A stretch of 12,563 nucleotides of DNA, from contig CALRLF020000102.1 of the NCBI GenBank assembly GCA_943368475.1, positions 1 through 12,563 of the forward strand, in the 5' to 3' direction. Under the pieces are notes generated by a model. That model saw only the letters and a program-made list of their open reading frames with translations. It did no database searches and had not been told where the DNA came from. The position numbers and the translations under genes are program-made. This document shows positions 6,964 through 12,563 of the stretch, in pieces. This DNA comes from UBA1930 sp943368475. GTDB taxonomy: Bacteria > Bacteroidota > Bacteroidia > Chitinophagales > Chitinophagaceae. Every line of letters begins with the position of its first letter. The first letter of the stretch is position 1.

Positions 6964-6990
6964 TATTTTAGCAACGTGTAAATATTACAC
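6964..6990 (+). promoter_or_regulatory. Candidate promoter with a 15-bp dyad before the sugar transporter gene
   Basis: TATTTTAG (6964-6971) is a near match to TAnnTTTG. A few bases downstream, where transcription would start, lies the palindrome GTGTAA-ATA-TTACAC (6976-6990) with perfect 6-bp arms. A dyad over the start point is a typical repressor site. The ATG follows 24 bases later. The dyad is plain in the sequence; the promoter and the regulator are inferred. Confidence 0.42.
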
Positions 6991-7014
6991 ATTTTAAACC
7001 TAACGCAAATTGCT

Positions 7015-8586
7015 ATGGCTGTATCCTCAAATTTGGGCAGTTCACATTCTTCTGCCACACCTCAAAAAAAGTTAGGATTTTGGGAAATCTGGAATATGAG
7101 TTTTGGATTTTTTGGAATTCAGTTTGGGTTCGAATTGCAAAACTCTAATGTGAGCAGAATTTTTGAAACCCTTGGAGCCAATAAAGACGAAATTCCTATT
7201 TTATGGATAGCTGCACCTGTTACAGGTCTAGTTATACAGCCAATTATTGGCTATTTAAGTGATAGAACCTGGCATTCTTATTGGGGTAGAAGAAGACCTT
7301 TCTTTTTTATAGGAGCAATTTTGGCAAGTATCGCTTTGTTTGTAATGCCTAATTCCCCAACACTTTGGATTGCTGGTGGTATGCTTTGGATTATGGATGC
7401 ATCTATTAATGTTTCTATGGAACCATTTAGGGCATTTGTTGGGGATAAATTACCACCCAAACAACGTACTACAGGGTTTGCAATGCAAAGCTTTTTTATT
7501 GGTGTTGGTAGTGTAATTGCTGCGTTACTACCTTGGGTTTTTACAAACTGGTTTAATGTAAGTAATACTGCTGAAAGTGGTAAAATTCCAGACTCTGTAA
7601 AATGGAGTTTTTATTTAGGTGGTTTTGCCTTTATAAGCTCAGTAATGTACACAGTTTTCACTACAAAAGAATTTCCTCCAGAAGATATTGAAGCCTTTAA
7701 AAAAGAGAATCAGGAAGCCAGTTTTTGGGATGGTGTAAAAGAAACTTTTGGAGGCATTTTTAAAATGCCTAAAACCATGGCACAATTGGCTTTAGTACAG
7801 TTTTTTACTTGGTTTGCATTGTTTGCCATGTGGATTTATAGTACAAATGCTGTTACCAGTAATAAGTACAATATGAAGGTTGATAAAGCTGTAGTACAAG
7901 CAATGCAAAACGATATTCAATCGGTTCTATCTCAACCCAATGTTGATGTGAAAAAGAAAAAAGAGTATAAGTCTTTACAAGCAGATATTAATGAAATCAA
8001 TGAGTACAGAGCCAATCAAAATCCCGTAACCATTTCTATTAATTTGGCCAATCATTATGCCGATAGTTTAAACAAAGTGTTTGATGTTGCAGCAAAAATA
8101 GAATTGGAACGAGTAAAAAAACAATACAATGATGGAGCTGATTGGTTAAGTGTTTGTTCATCTATTAGAAATGGGATGGCTGCCGTTTTTGCATTCATTA
8201 TTCCTTGGATTGCTTTTAAAACCAATAGAAGGATGACGCACCTCATTTGTTTGGTAATTGGTGGTGTAGGTTTAATGAGTATCAGCTGGATCACCAACCC
8301 AACTTATATCGCTATTTCTATGGGAATGGTAGGTATTGCATGGGCCAGTATTTTAAGTATGCCTTACGCCATTTTATCGGGTTGTTTGCCTGCTAATAAA
8401 ATGGGTTATTATATGGGTGTATTTAATTTCTTTATTGTAATTCCTCAAATTGTTGCAGCTACCATTCTTGGTTTTTTTACCATGAAAATATTTAATGCAA
8501 ATACACTGAATACAATTGTTTTAGGTGGTGTAAGTATGATTATTGCTGGTATTTTAACCCTTTGGGTAAAAGATGATGACAATTAA
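7015..8586 (+). CDS. MFS sugar-cation symporter, GPH/SLC45-like (probably maltose/maltooligosaccharide)
   Basis: The 523-residue protein has 12 recognisable membrane helices. Near the N-terminus, WNMSFGFFGIQFGFELQNSNVSR resembles the first helix of sucrose/maltose symporters of the GPH/SLC45 type. The loop between helices 2 and 3 carries SDRTWHSYWGRRRPF (about residues 82-97, Arg92-Arg94), the family's version of the MFS motif A, on the cytoplasmic side. Helix 4 ends MEPFRAFVGD. Between helices 7 and 8 (about residues 281-376) is a polar, helix-rich insert of about 95 residues that should face the periplasm. The gene lies between glgC and a secreted GH13 enzyme, so uptake of maltose or short maltooligosaccharides is the likeliest role; sucrose cannot be excluded. 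It has a dyad-bearing upstream region, and no terminator separates it from the GH13 gene 127 bases downstream, so the two may be co-transcribed. Confidence 0.85.
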   Translation: MAVSSNLGSSHSSATPQKKLGFWEIWNMSFGFFGIQFGFELQNSNVSRIFETLGANKDEIPILWIAAPVTGLVIQPIIGYLSDRTWHSYWGRRRPFFFIGAILASIALFVMPNSPTLWIAGGMLWIMDASINVSMEPFRAFVGDKLPPKQRTTGFAMQSFFIGVGSVIAALLPWVFTNWFNVSNTAESGKIPDSVKWSFYLGGFAFISSVMYTVFTTKEFPPEDIEAFKKENQEASFWDGVKETFGGIFKMPKTMAQLALVQFFTWFALFAMWIYSTNAVTSNKYNMKVDKAVVQAMQNDIQSVLSQPNVDVKKKKEYKSLQADINEINEYRANQNPVTISINLANHYADSLNKVFDVAAKIELERVKKQYNDGADWLSVCSSIRNGMAAVFAFIIPWIAFKTNRRMTHLICLVIGGVGLMSISWITNPTYIAISMGMVGIAWASILSMPYAILSGCLPANKMGYYMGVFNFFIVIPQIVAATILGFFTMKIFNANTLNTIVLGGVSMIIAGILTLWVKDDDN

Positions 8587-8594
8587 TACTTGAA

Positions 8595-8668
8595 CAGTTG
8601 AGAATACACAGTTGACGATTATAGATCAGTTGAACAGAGAACAGAACCTCAACTGGTGCGACGCCAGT
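8595..8668. repeat. CAGTTGA repeat cluster with a GC-rich hairpin before the GH13 gene
   Basis: CAGTTGA occurs at 8595-8601, 8609-8615 and 8627-8633, with an inverted copy TCAACTG at 8649-8655; GAACAG words are interspersed. Overlapping the inverted copy is the hairpin ACTGGTG-CGA-CGCCAGT (8652-8668), a 7-bp stem with one G-T pair, far richer in GC than the surroundings. The cluster fills much of the gap between the transporter stop and the GH13 start. It may be an intergenic repeat element of the REP type or a regulator-binding array. Confidence 0.5.
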
Positions 8669-8713
8669 AATGTAAAATAGTAGTACAAAAGCTTGTTACA
8701 TAAAAAATATAAA

Positions 8714-10570
8714 ATGAAAAAGACAATCATTCTTTTAGTTTCATTATTTGCCATTCACCATTCACTAATTGCACAATATGCTGAAGTTTATCCTACTAAT
8801 TGGTGGGTTGGCATGAAATGGAATAAAGTTCAATTACTAATAAAAGGTGAATACAAAGACTTTAATAAGGAACAGATAAAAATTAATTATCCTGGAGTAA
8901 AAATTGAAAAAGTCAATAAACTCGATAATGGAATGTATATGAGTATTGATGTTTCCATTGCATCTACCACTAAACCTGGTAAAGTTGCAATCGAATTTTT
9001 TAGTGACGGAAAAGGTCATTCGGTTTTATGGGAATTGAAAGCAAGAAGAACTGGCAAAGGAAGATCATTTGCACAAGGTGTAACGCAAGAAGATTTAGTG
9101 TATTTAGCAATGCCTGATAGATTTAGTAATGGCGATAAAAGCAATGATAGAATTGCTGGTTTAAGAGACCAATCTTTAAATAGAGATTCTGTGTATCATA
9201 GGCATGGAGGCGATTTTGCAGGAATTATCAATCATTTAGATTATTTAAAAGATATGGGAATTACTACTTTATGGATGACGCCTGTAATTGAAAATGATAT
9301 GCCAAACAGAACTGAACATGGTTATGCATTTACCAATCATTATGCAATAGAAAAAAGGTTTGGTGGTGCAGCTATGTACAAAAAATTAAGTGATGAGTTG
9401 CACAAACGTGGCATGAAGTTAATTCAAGATGCTGTGTACAATCATGTTGGTAGTTTTCACAATACATTTTTAGATCAACCAACAAAAGATTGGTACCATC
9501 AATGGCCAAGTTTTACACAAACCAGTTATAAAGATCAGCCATTGTTTGATCCTTATGGTGCAAAAAAAGATTTTAAAAAATCGGCAGATGGTTGGTTTAC
9601 AAAAGAAATGCCCGACTTAAATCAAAACAATCCTTATGTAGTCAATTTTTTAATTCAGCATGCATTGTGGAGTATTGAAGAATTTGGTGTAGATGGTTGG
9701 AGAATTGATACCTACATTTATAATGACCTTGCATTTATGAATAAGTGCAATGATGCATTAATTGCTGAATACCCAAAAATGACCATGTTTGGTGAAACAT
9801 GGGTGCAGGGAAGTCCAAATCAAGCATATTTTGTAAGAAATAACATCAACACGCCCTTTAAAAGTAATTTAATGGGGGCTACCGATTTTCAAACTTTATT
9901 CAATGGAATTTATCCTGCTGTAAAAGACAAATTTGGCTGGAATGATGGGGTAAGTAAACTGTACACTACCTTAAGCCATGATTTTTTATATAAAGACCCT
10001 ACCTTAAATTGTAATTTTTTAGATAACCACGATTTAACCCGAATTGCTACAGAGTTTGGTGGGGATGCCAATAAAGTAAAAATGGGATTGGGTTGGTTAT
10101 TAACCACAAGAGGTATTCCACAAATTTATTATGGAACAGAAGTTTTAATGAAGGGAGATAAAGGCATTAACGATGGTTGGGTACGTTTAGATTTTCCTGG
10201 TGGTTGGGAAGGAGATACTAAAAATGCATTCACACAAACTGGATTAACCGTAGAAGAAAAAGAAGTACAAGATTACACAAAGAAATTAGCCAACTTTAGA
10301 AAGCAATCTTCAGCAATCAAAAAAGGTAAATTAATGCAATATGTACCAGATGATGGATTGTATGTTTATTTTCGCTATAGTGATAAGCAAACTGTAATGT
10401 GCGTAATGAATACTAGTGAAAATGCTAAAAATATTTCAGCTGATATGTATGCAGAAAGAACAAAGGGATTTACAATTGCTACAGATGTGGTTACAGGAAA
10501 ACAATTGGTATTAAATACAACACAAACAATTCCAGCTAAGCAAATGTGGATTTTGGAATTGACTAAATAG
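8714..10570 (+). CDS. Secreted GH13 glycosidase (cyclomaltodextrinase/neopullulanase-like)
   Basis: The 618-residue enzyme begins with a signal peptide (MKKTIILLVSLFAIHHSLIA, likely cut before Gln21) and no lipobox Cys, so it should be free in the periplasm. Residues about 21-115 form a beta-rich N-terminal domain like that of Bacteroidota cyclomaltodextrinases. The GH13 barrel follows, with region I DAVYNH (239-244), the nucleophile Asp332 in GWRIDT, the acid/base Glu361 in FGETW and the transition-state Asp440 in DNHD. The last 80 or so residues form a C-terminal beta domain. All catalytic residues are present. It would hydrolyse alpha-1,4 bonds of maltodextrins, cyclodextrins or pullulan; which one cannot be decided here. 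The start is placed at the ATG at 8714, because an upstream TTG at 8693 would put charged residues before the signal peptide. The symporter upstream may import its products. Confidence 0.93.
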   Translation: MKKTIILLVSLFAIHHSLIAQYAEVYPTNWWVGMKWNKVQLLIKGEYKDFNKEQIKINYPGVKIEKVNKLDNGMYMSIDVSIASTTKPGKVAIEFFSDGKGHSVLWELKARRTGKGRSFAQGVTQEDLVYLAMPDRFSNGDKSNDRIAGLRDQSLNRDSVYHRHGGDFAGIINHLDYLKDMGITTLWMTPVIENDMPNRTEHGYAFTNHYAIEKRFGGAAMYKKLSDELHKRGMKLIQDAVYNHVGSFHNTFLDQPTKDWYHQWPSFTQTSYKDQPLFDPYGAKKDFKKSADGWFTKEMPDLNQNNPYVVNFLIQHALWSIEEFGVDGWRIDTYIYNDLAFMNKCNDALIAEYPKMTMFGETWVQGSPNQAYFVRNNINTPFKSNLMGATDFQTLFNGIYPAVKDKFGWNDGVSKLYTTLSHDFLYKDPTLNCNFLDNHDLTRIATEFGGDANKVKMGLGWLLTTRGIPQIYYGTEVLMKGDKGINDGWVRLDFPGGWEGDTKNAFTQTGLTVEEKEVQDYTKKLANFRKQSSAIKKGKLMQYVPDDGLYVYFRYSDKQTVMCVMNTSENAKNISADMYAERTKGFTIATDVVTGKQLVLNTTQTIPAKQMWILELTK

Positions 10571-10593
10571 TTTTTTATAGACCCCCCAAACAT

Positions 10594-10626
10594 AAAAGAG
10601 TGCAACATTATTGTTGCACTTTTTTT
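10594..10626 (+). terminator. Intrinsic terminator after the GH13 gene
   Basis: AGTGCAACA (10599-10607) pairs perfectly with TGTTGCACT (10612-10620) across a four-base loop. Flanking A and T tracts lengthen the stem, and a T run ends at 10626. It lies 23 bases after the stop codon and could work in both directions. Confidence 0.9.
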
Positions 10627-10641
10627 ATGTTATTACTGCTT

Positions 10642-10649
10642 TACATTTG
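10642..10649 (+). promoter_or_regulatory. Putative -7 box (TACATTTG) of yggS
   Basis: TTACATTTGC (10641-10650) is an exact TAnnTTTG match and fits the decamer TTAYATTTGC seen before lepA and the ompH-like gene. It lies just after a terminator and ends only five bases before the ATG at 10655, so the mRNA would be leaderless or nearly so. No -33 element is evident. Confidence 0.55.
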
Positions 10650-10654
10650 CAAGC

Positions 10655-11308
10655 ATGGCAATTAATACACAAGCTTACATTGAAATAAACGAAGACCTGG
10701 CAAATAAAGCAGTTTTAGTAGCAGTTAGCAAAACTAAACCTGTAACCGATATTGAAGAATTGTACAGTCTTGGACAACGTGATTTTGGAGAAAATTATGT
10801 GCAGGAATTGGTAGAAAAGGTTGCTGTTTTACCAAAAGATATTCGTTGGCACTTTATTGGTCATTTGCAAAGCAATAAAGTAAAATACATTGCTCCATTT
10901 GTACATTTAATTCACGGGGTTGATAGTATTAAATTATTGCAGGAAATTGATAAACAGGCATCCAAAAATAATCGTGTTGTTCAATGTTTTTTACAGGTAC
11001 ATATTGCACAGGAAGAAACCAAATTTGGTTTTGATGAAAAGGAACTGTTGCATGCAGATTGGCAATTGATTGAATCGTTACAAAATGTTCAGGTGGTTGG
11101 TTTAATGGGCATGGCAAGTTTTAGTGATGATATGCAATTGGTAAGAAATGAATTTAAACAGCTGAAAATTACCTTCGATAAACTGAAAGAACTACAACCA
11201 CAGTTAAACACCATTTCTATGGGCATGAGTGGAGATTATAAACTTGCAATAGAAGAGGGAAGTACGATGGTTAGAGTGGGCAGTTTATTGTTTGGTAGTA
11301 GAAATTAG
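10655..11308 (+). CDS. yggS: YggS/PLPBP-family pyridoxal-5'-phosphate homeostasis protein
   Basis: The 217-residue protein is a single PLP-binding TIM barrel like the N-terminal domain of alanine racemase, with no second domain. The family signatures appear in order: VAVSKTKP with the PLP-binding Lys26, DFGENYVQE, WHFIGHLQSNK, HGVDS, the glycine-rich LMGMASF, SMGMSGDYKLAIEEGSTMVRVGSLLFG near the C-terminus. Length is normal to slightly short (about 220-235 in relatives). Members bind PLP in the cytoplasm and buffer its supply and vitamin B6 and amino-acid balance; no catalytic activity is established. The ATG at 10655 gives the short N-terminal helix expected before the PLP strand and lies directly behind the promoter box. 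The gene stands alone after a terminator and has no functional link to its neighbours. Confidence 0.95.
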   Translation: MAINTQAYIEINEDLANKAVLVAVSKTKPVTDIEELYSLGQRDFGENYVQELVEKVAVLPKDIRWHFIGHLQSNKVKYIAPFVHLIHGVDSIKLLQEIDKQASKNNRVVQCFLQVHIAQEETKFGFDEKELLHADWQLIESLQNVQVVGLMGMASFSDDMQLVRNEFKQLKITFDKLKELQPQLNTISMGMSGDYKLAIEEGSTMVRVGSLLFGSRN

Positions 11309-11356
11309 TTCAGTCATAATCAACTGCTCATTGGCTGCCTTGCTTAGCCGAAAATA

Positions 11357-11393
11357 CTTTTTATAGCAAAGCTTTTGAGCATAGGATAAAAAG
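11357..11393. repeat. Inverted repeat in the yggS-aroQ gap
   Basis: CTTTTTAT (11357-11364) and ATAAAAAG (11386-11393) are perfect inverted copies with a 21-base loop that itself holds the palindrome AAAGCTTT. The 168-base gap has no open frame I would call. The stem is AT-only apart from one pair and lacks a following T run, so it is a weak terminator candidate at best. Confidence 0.35.
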
Positions 11394-11476
11394 ATTGAAG
11401 GTGGGCAAGGAACAACTGTTGAATAGCAAGTAAAAAGCTTACAGCCCCAATACAAACAAATACTTATTTTTAAAGC

Positions 11477-11899
11477 ATGAAAATTGCAATTATTAATGGC
11501 CCAAATTTAAACTTACTTGGTATTCGTGAACCTAGTGTTTATGGTAGTCAAACTTTTGACCAATATTTGGAACAATTGGAAAAAGCATTCAACAATATTG
11601 ATTTTCACTATTTCCAAAGTAATGTAGAAGGTGAATTGATTAATGAGTTGCAAGAAGTTGGTTTTGAGTATAATGGAATTGTTATTAATCCTGGTGGATA
11701 TACACATACTTCAGTAGCATTGGGCGATTGTATTGCAGCCATAACTACACCAGTAGTTGAAGTACATATTAGCAATATACATGCAAGAGAGGATTTTAGA
11801 AAGATATCGCATGTAAGTGCAAAATGCAAAGGAACAATAGCAGGTTTGGGCTTAAAAGGTTATGAATTGGCCATAAGATGGCTGATAGAAAATAAATAA
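11477..11899 (+). CDS. aroQ: Type II 3-dehydroquinate dehydratase
   Basis: The 140-residue protein is a complete type II (AroQ) dehydroquinase, which removes water from 3-dehydroquinate to give 3-dehydroshikimate in the shikimate pathway; members are cytoplasmic dodecamers. The strand-loop INGPNLNLLG (6-15) opens the protein. The flexible lid has Arg17 and the catalytic Tyr22 in REPSVYG. Asn71 and His77 lie in NPGGYTHTS, and Glu95 and His97 in EVHISNIHAREDFR, with Arg104 and Arg108 following. These line up with the known active-site set of the Mycobacterium tuberculosis enzyme. Length is typical (about 140-150). The ATG at 11477 places the first strand exactly as in homologues. No other shikimate gene is in the window, and I do not see a full promoter box just before it. 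Confidence 0.97.
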   Translation: MKIAIINGPNLNLLGIREPSVYGSQTFDQYLEQLEKAFNNIDFHYFQSNVEGELINELQEVGFEYNGIVINPGGYTHTSVALGDCIAAITTPVVEVHISNIHAREDFRKISHVSAKCKGTIAGLGLKGYELAIRWLIENK

Positions 11900-11921
11900 T
11901 TCAGAAACTTTAGCACAGCTT

Positions 11922-11929
11922 TATATTTG
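11922..11929 (+). promoter_or_regulatory. Putative -7 box (TATATTTG) of the ompH-like gene
   Basis: TTATATTTGC (11921-11930) is an exact TAnnTTTG match, 22 bases after the aroQ stop and identical over ten bases to the lepA box. Transcription from it would give a leader of roughly 110 bases before the ATG at 12050, unlike the near-leaderless lepA and yggS cases. Confidence 0.5.
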
Positions 11930-11935
11930 CACCTT

Positions 11936-12030
11936 CAGGTTTAACACTTTGGTAAAGCCTGTAAATTTTAATTTAGCATTGTTATTAGAACATGCTTGAA
12001 AAAGGTAAAAAATAAAATTATCTTTTTCAA
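11936..12030 (+). promoter_or_regulatory. Possible structured 5' leader with two hairpins
   Basis: Two inverted repeats lie between the promoter box and the gene. The first, 11936-11961 (CAGGTTTA...TAAAGCCTG), has a 7-bp stem with one G-T pair and further pairs beyond a mismatch. The second pairs 11996-12008 with 12018-12030, a 13-bp stem with one G-T pair and a nine-base A-rich loop. Neither matches a riboswitch I know, and no T run follows the second. Confidence 0.4.
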
Positions 12031-12049
12031 ATCACCCAAAAGAATGTAC

Positions 12050-12563
12050 ATGAAGAATTTTACACTAGGATTAAATATTGTATTGGTAATTGCAGTAGCT
12101 GTACTGTTTTATTTTCAGTTTTCAGGTAATAAGCCATCTTCATCAAAGCCAACTTCGGTTAATAAAGAGATTGCAGCAGCAAGTGGTTTTAAGATTGCTT
12201 ACTTCGAAATGGATTCTGTAGAAAATCAGTATGAATATTTGAAAGATGTAAGAACTGCATTGAGAAATCTAGAGCAACAAAAAAGCAGTGAGTTATCTTC
12301 TTTAAGAAGTGCCAGTAAGGCTAAATTGATGGAGTACCAAAAGAAAGGAAACTCTATGTCTCAGGAAGAAATGGCCAAAGCCAATGAAGATTTAATGAGA
12401 ATGGATAATGAATTGAAGAGTCAAGAACAAATGAAATCTCAAGAGTTACAAGACGAGAGTATCAAAAAAATTCAAGAAGTAAAAAAACGTATTGAAGCTT
12501 ATTTGAAAGAGTACAATAAGGATAAAAATTTCTCTTACATTTTATCAAGCAGTAACGATATTA
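12050..12563 (+). CDS. Membrane-anchored OmpH/Skp-like periplasmic chaperone, partial
   Basis: The frame is open to the right edge of the window, giving 171 codons without the C-terminus. Residues about 5-24 are a hydrophobic segment (LGLNIVLVIAVAVLFYFQF) without a clear signal-peptidase site, so it probably stays as an inner-membrane anchor. A Ser/Pro-rich spacer follows, then FKIAYFEMDSVENQYEYLKD (about 50-69), the Bacteroidota form of the OmpH start strand. A long Gln/Glu/Lys-rich coiled coil covers about residues 70-155 and returns to the body with EAYLKEYNKDKNFSYILSS. Skp proteins are trimeric holdases that escort outer-membrane proteins through the periplasm; the anchored form is a variant I associate with this phylum. 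An in-frame ATG two codons earlier (12044) is an alternative start. Confidence 0.87.
   Translation, partial: MKNFTLGLNIVLVIAVAVLFYFQFSGNKPSSSKPTSVNKEIAAASGFKIAYFEMDSVENQYEYLKDVRTALRNLEQQKSSELSSLRSASKAKLMEYQKKGNSMSQEEMAKANEDLMRMDNELKSQEQMKSQELQDESIKKIQEVKKRIEAYLKEYNKDKNFSYILSSSNDI

Noticed and set aside
8693..8713. TTG start seven codons upstream of the GH13 ATG
   Set aside because: It would place LHKKYK before a textbook signal peptide that begins at the ATG at 8714.
11309..11476. Degenerate tRNA or structured RNA between yggS and aroQ
   Set aside because: Several short inverted repeats occur, but none assembles into a cloverleaf or a known RNA shape.
11992..12015. Seven-codon open frame (MLEKGKK) in the leader of the ompH-like gene
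   Set aside because: Too short to judge, no codon pattern suggesting a leader peptide, and it overlaps a hairpin arm that explains the sequence equally well.
1..12563. Mobile element, CRISPR array, toxin-antitoxin or defence system
   Set aside because: No transposase, integrase, regularly spaced repeats, nuclease motif or paired small genes were seen; all larger genes are recognisable metabolic, envelope or housekeeping genes.

Overview
The window is ordinary chromosomal DNA from a bacterium of the phylum Bacteroidota. My best guess is a Chitinophagaceae-like member, by inference from protein style only. Base composition is AT-rich throughout. Start codons lack Shine-Dalgarno sequences. Several genes are preceded by the Bacteroidota -7 promoter motif TAnnTTTG. 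The protein set also fits: a Bacteroidota-type Kir channel N-terminus, a membrane-anchored OmpH/Skp protein, a plant/cyanobacteria-like GlgC and a periplasmic GH13 glucanase. I see no rRNA, tRNA, CRISPR array, insertion sequence, integrase or phage gene.

Layout. (1) 1-146, minus strand: the first 48 codons of an inward-rectifier K+ channel, divergent from a two-gene unit. (2) 225-2704, plus: a MOP-type polysaccharide flippase and a GT4-type glycosyltransferase overlapping by ATGA, presumably a small surface-glycan unit. (3) 2701-2985, minus: a 94-residue two-helix membrane protein of unknown function; its stop codon interlocks with the glycosyltransferase stop in one CTAG. (4) 3092-4876, plus: lepA (EF-4), with its own promoter and a strong terminator. 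(5) 5183-5434, plus: an 83-residue protein of unknown function, followed by a 99-base nested inverted repeat. (6) 5616-10570, plus: an alpha-glucan region with glgC (ADP-glucose synthesis), a GPH/SLC45-like sugar-cation symporter and a secreted GH13 enzyme, with terminators after glgC and after the GH13 gene. (7) 10655-11308 yggS (PLP homeostasis) and 11477-11899 aroQ (shikimate pathway). (8) 12050 to the window end: the N-terminal part of a membrane-anchored OmpH/Skp-like coiled-coil protein with a structured-looking leader.

How the genes fit together. The GH13 enzyme probably cuts maltodextrins or cyclodextrins in the periplasm. The 12-helix symporter could carry the products across the inner membrane, and GlgC commits glucose-1-phosphate to glycogen. 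No SusC/SusD pair, glycogen synthase, branching enzyme or regulator lies in the window, so this is a partial set. The other genes are housekeeping neighbours with no evident shared pathway.

I found no convincing new multi-gene system. The points worth a second look are small and mostly intergenic: the 99-base nested inverted repeat before glgC, a 15-bp dyad at the probable start of the transporter mRNA, a repeat cluster with a GC-rich hairpin before the GH13 gene, promoter boxes so close to the lepA and yggS start codons that the mRNAs should be nearly leaderless, and paired hairpins in the ompH-like leader.
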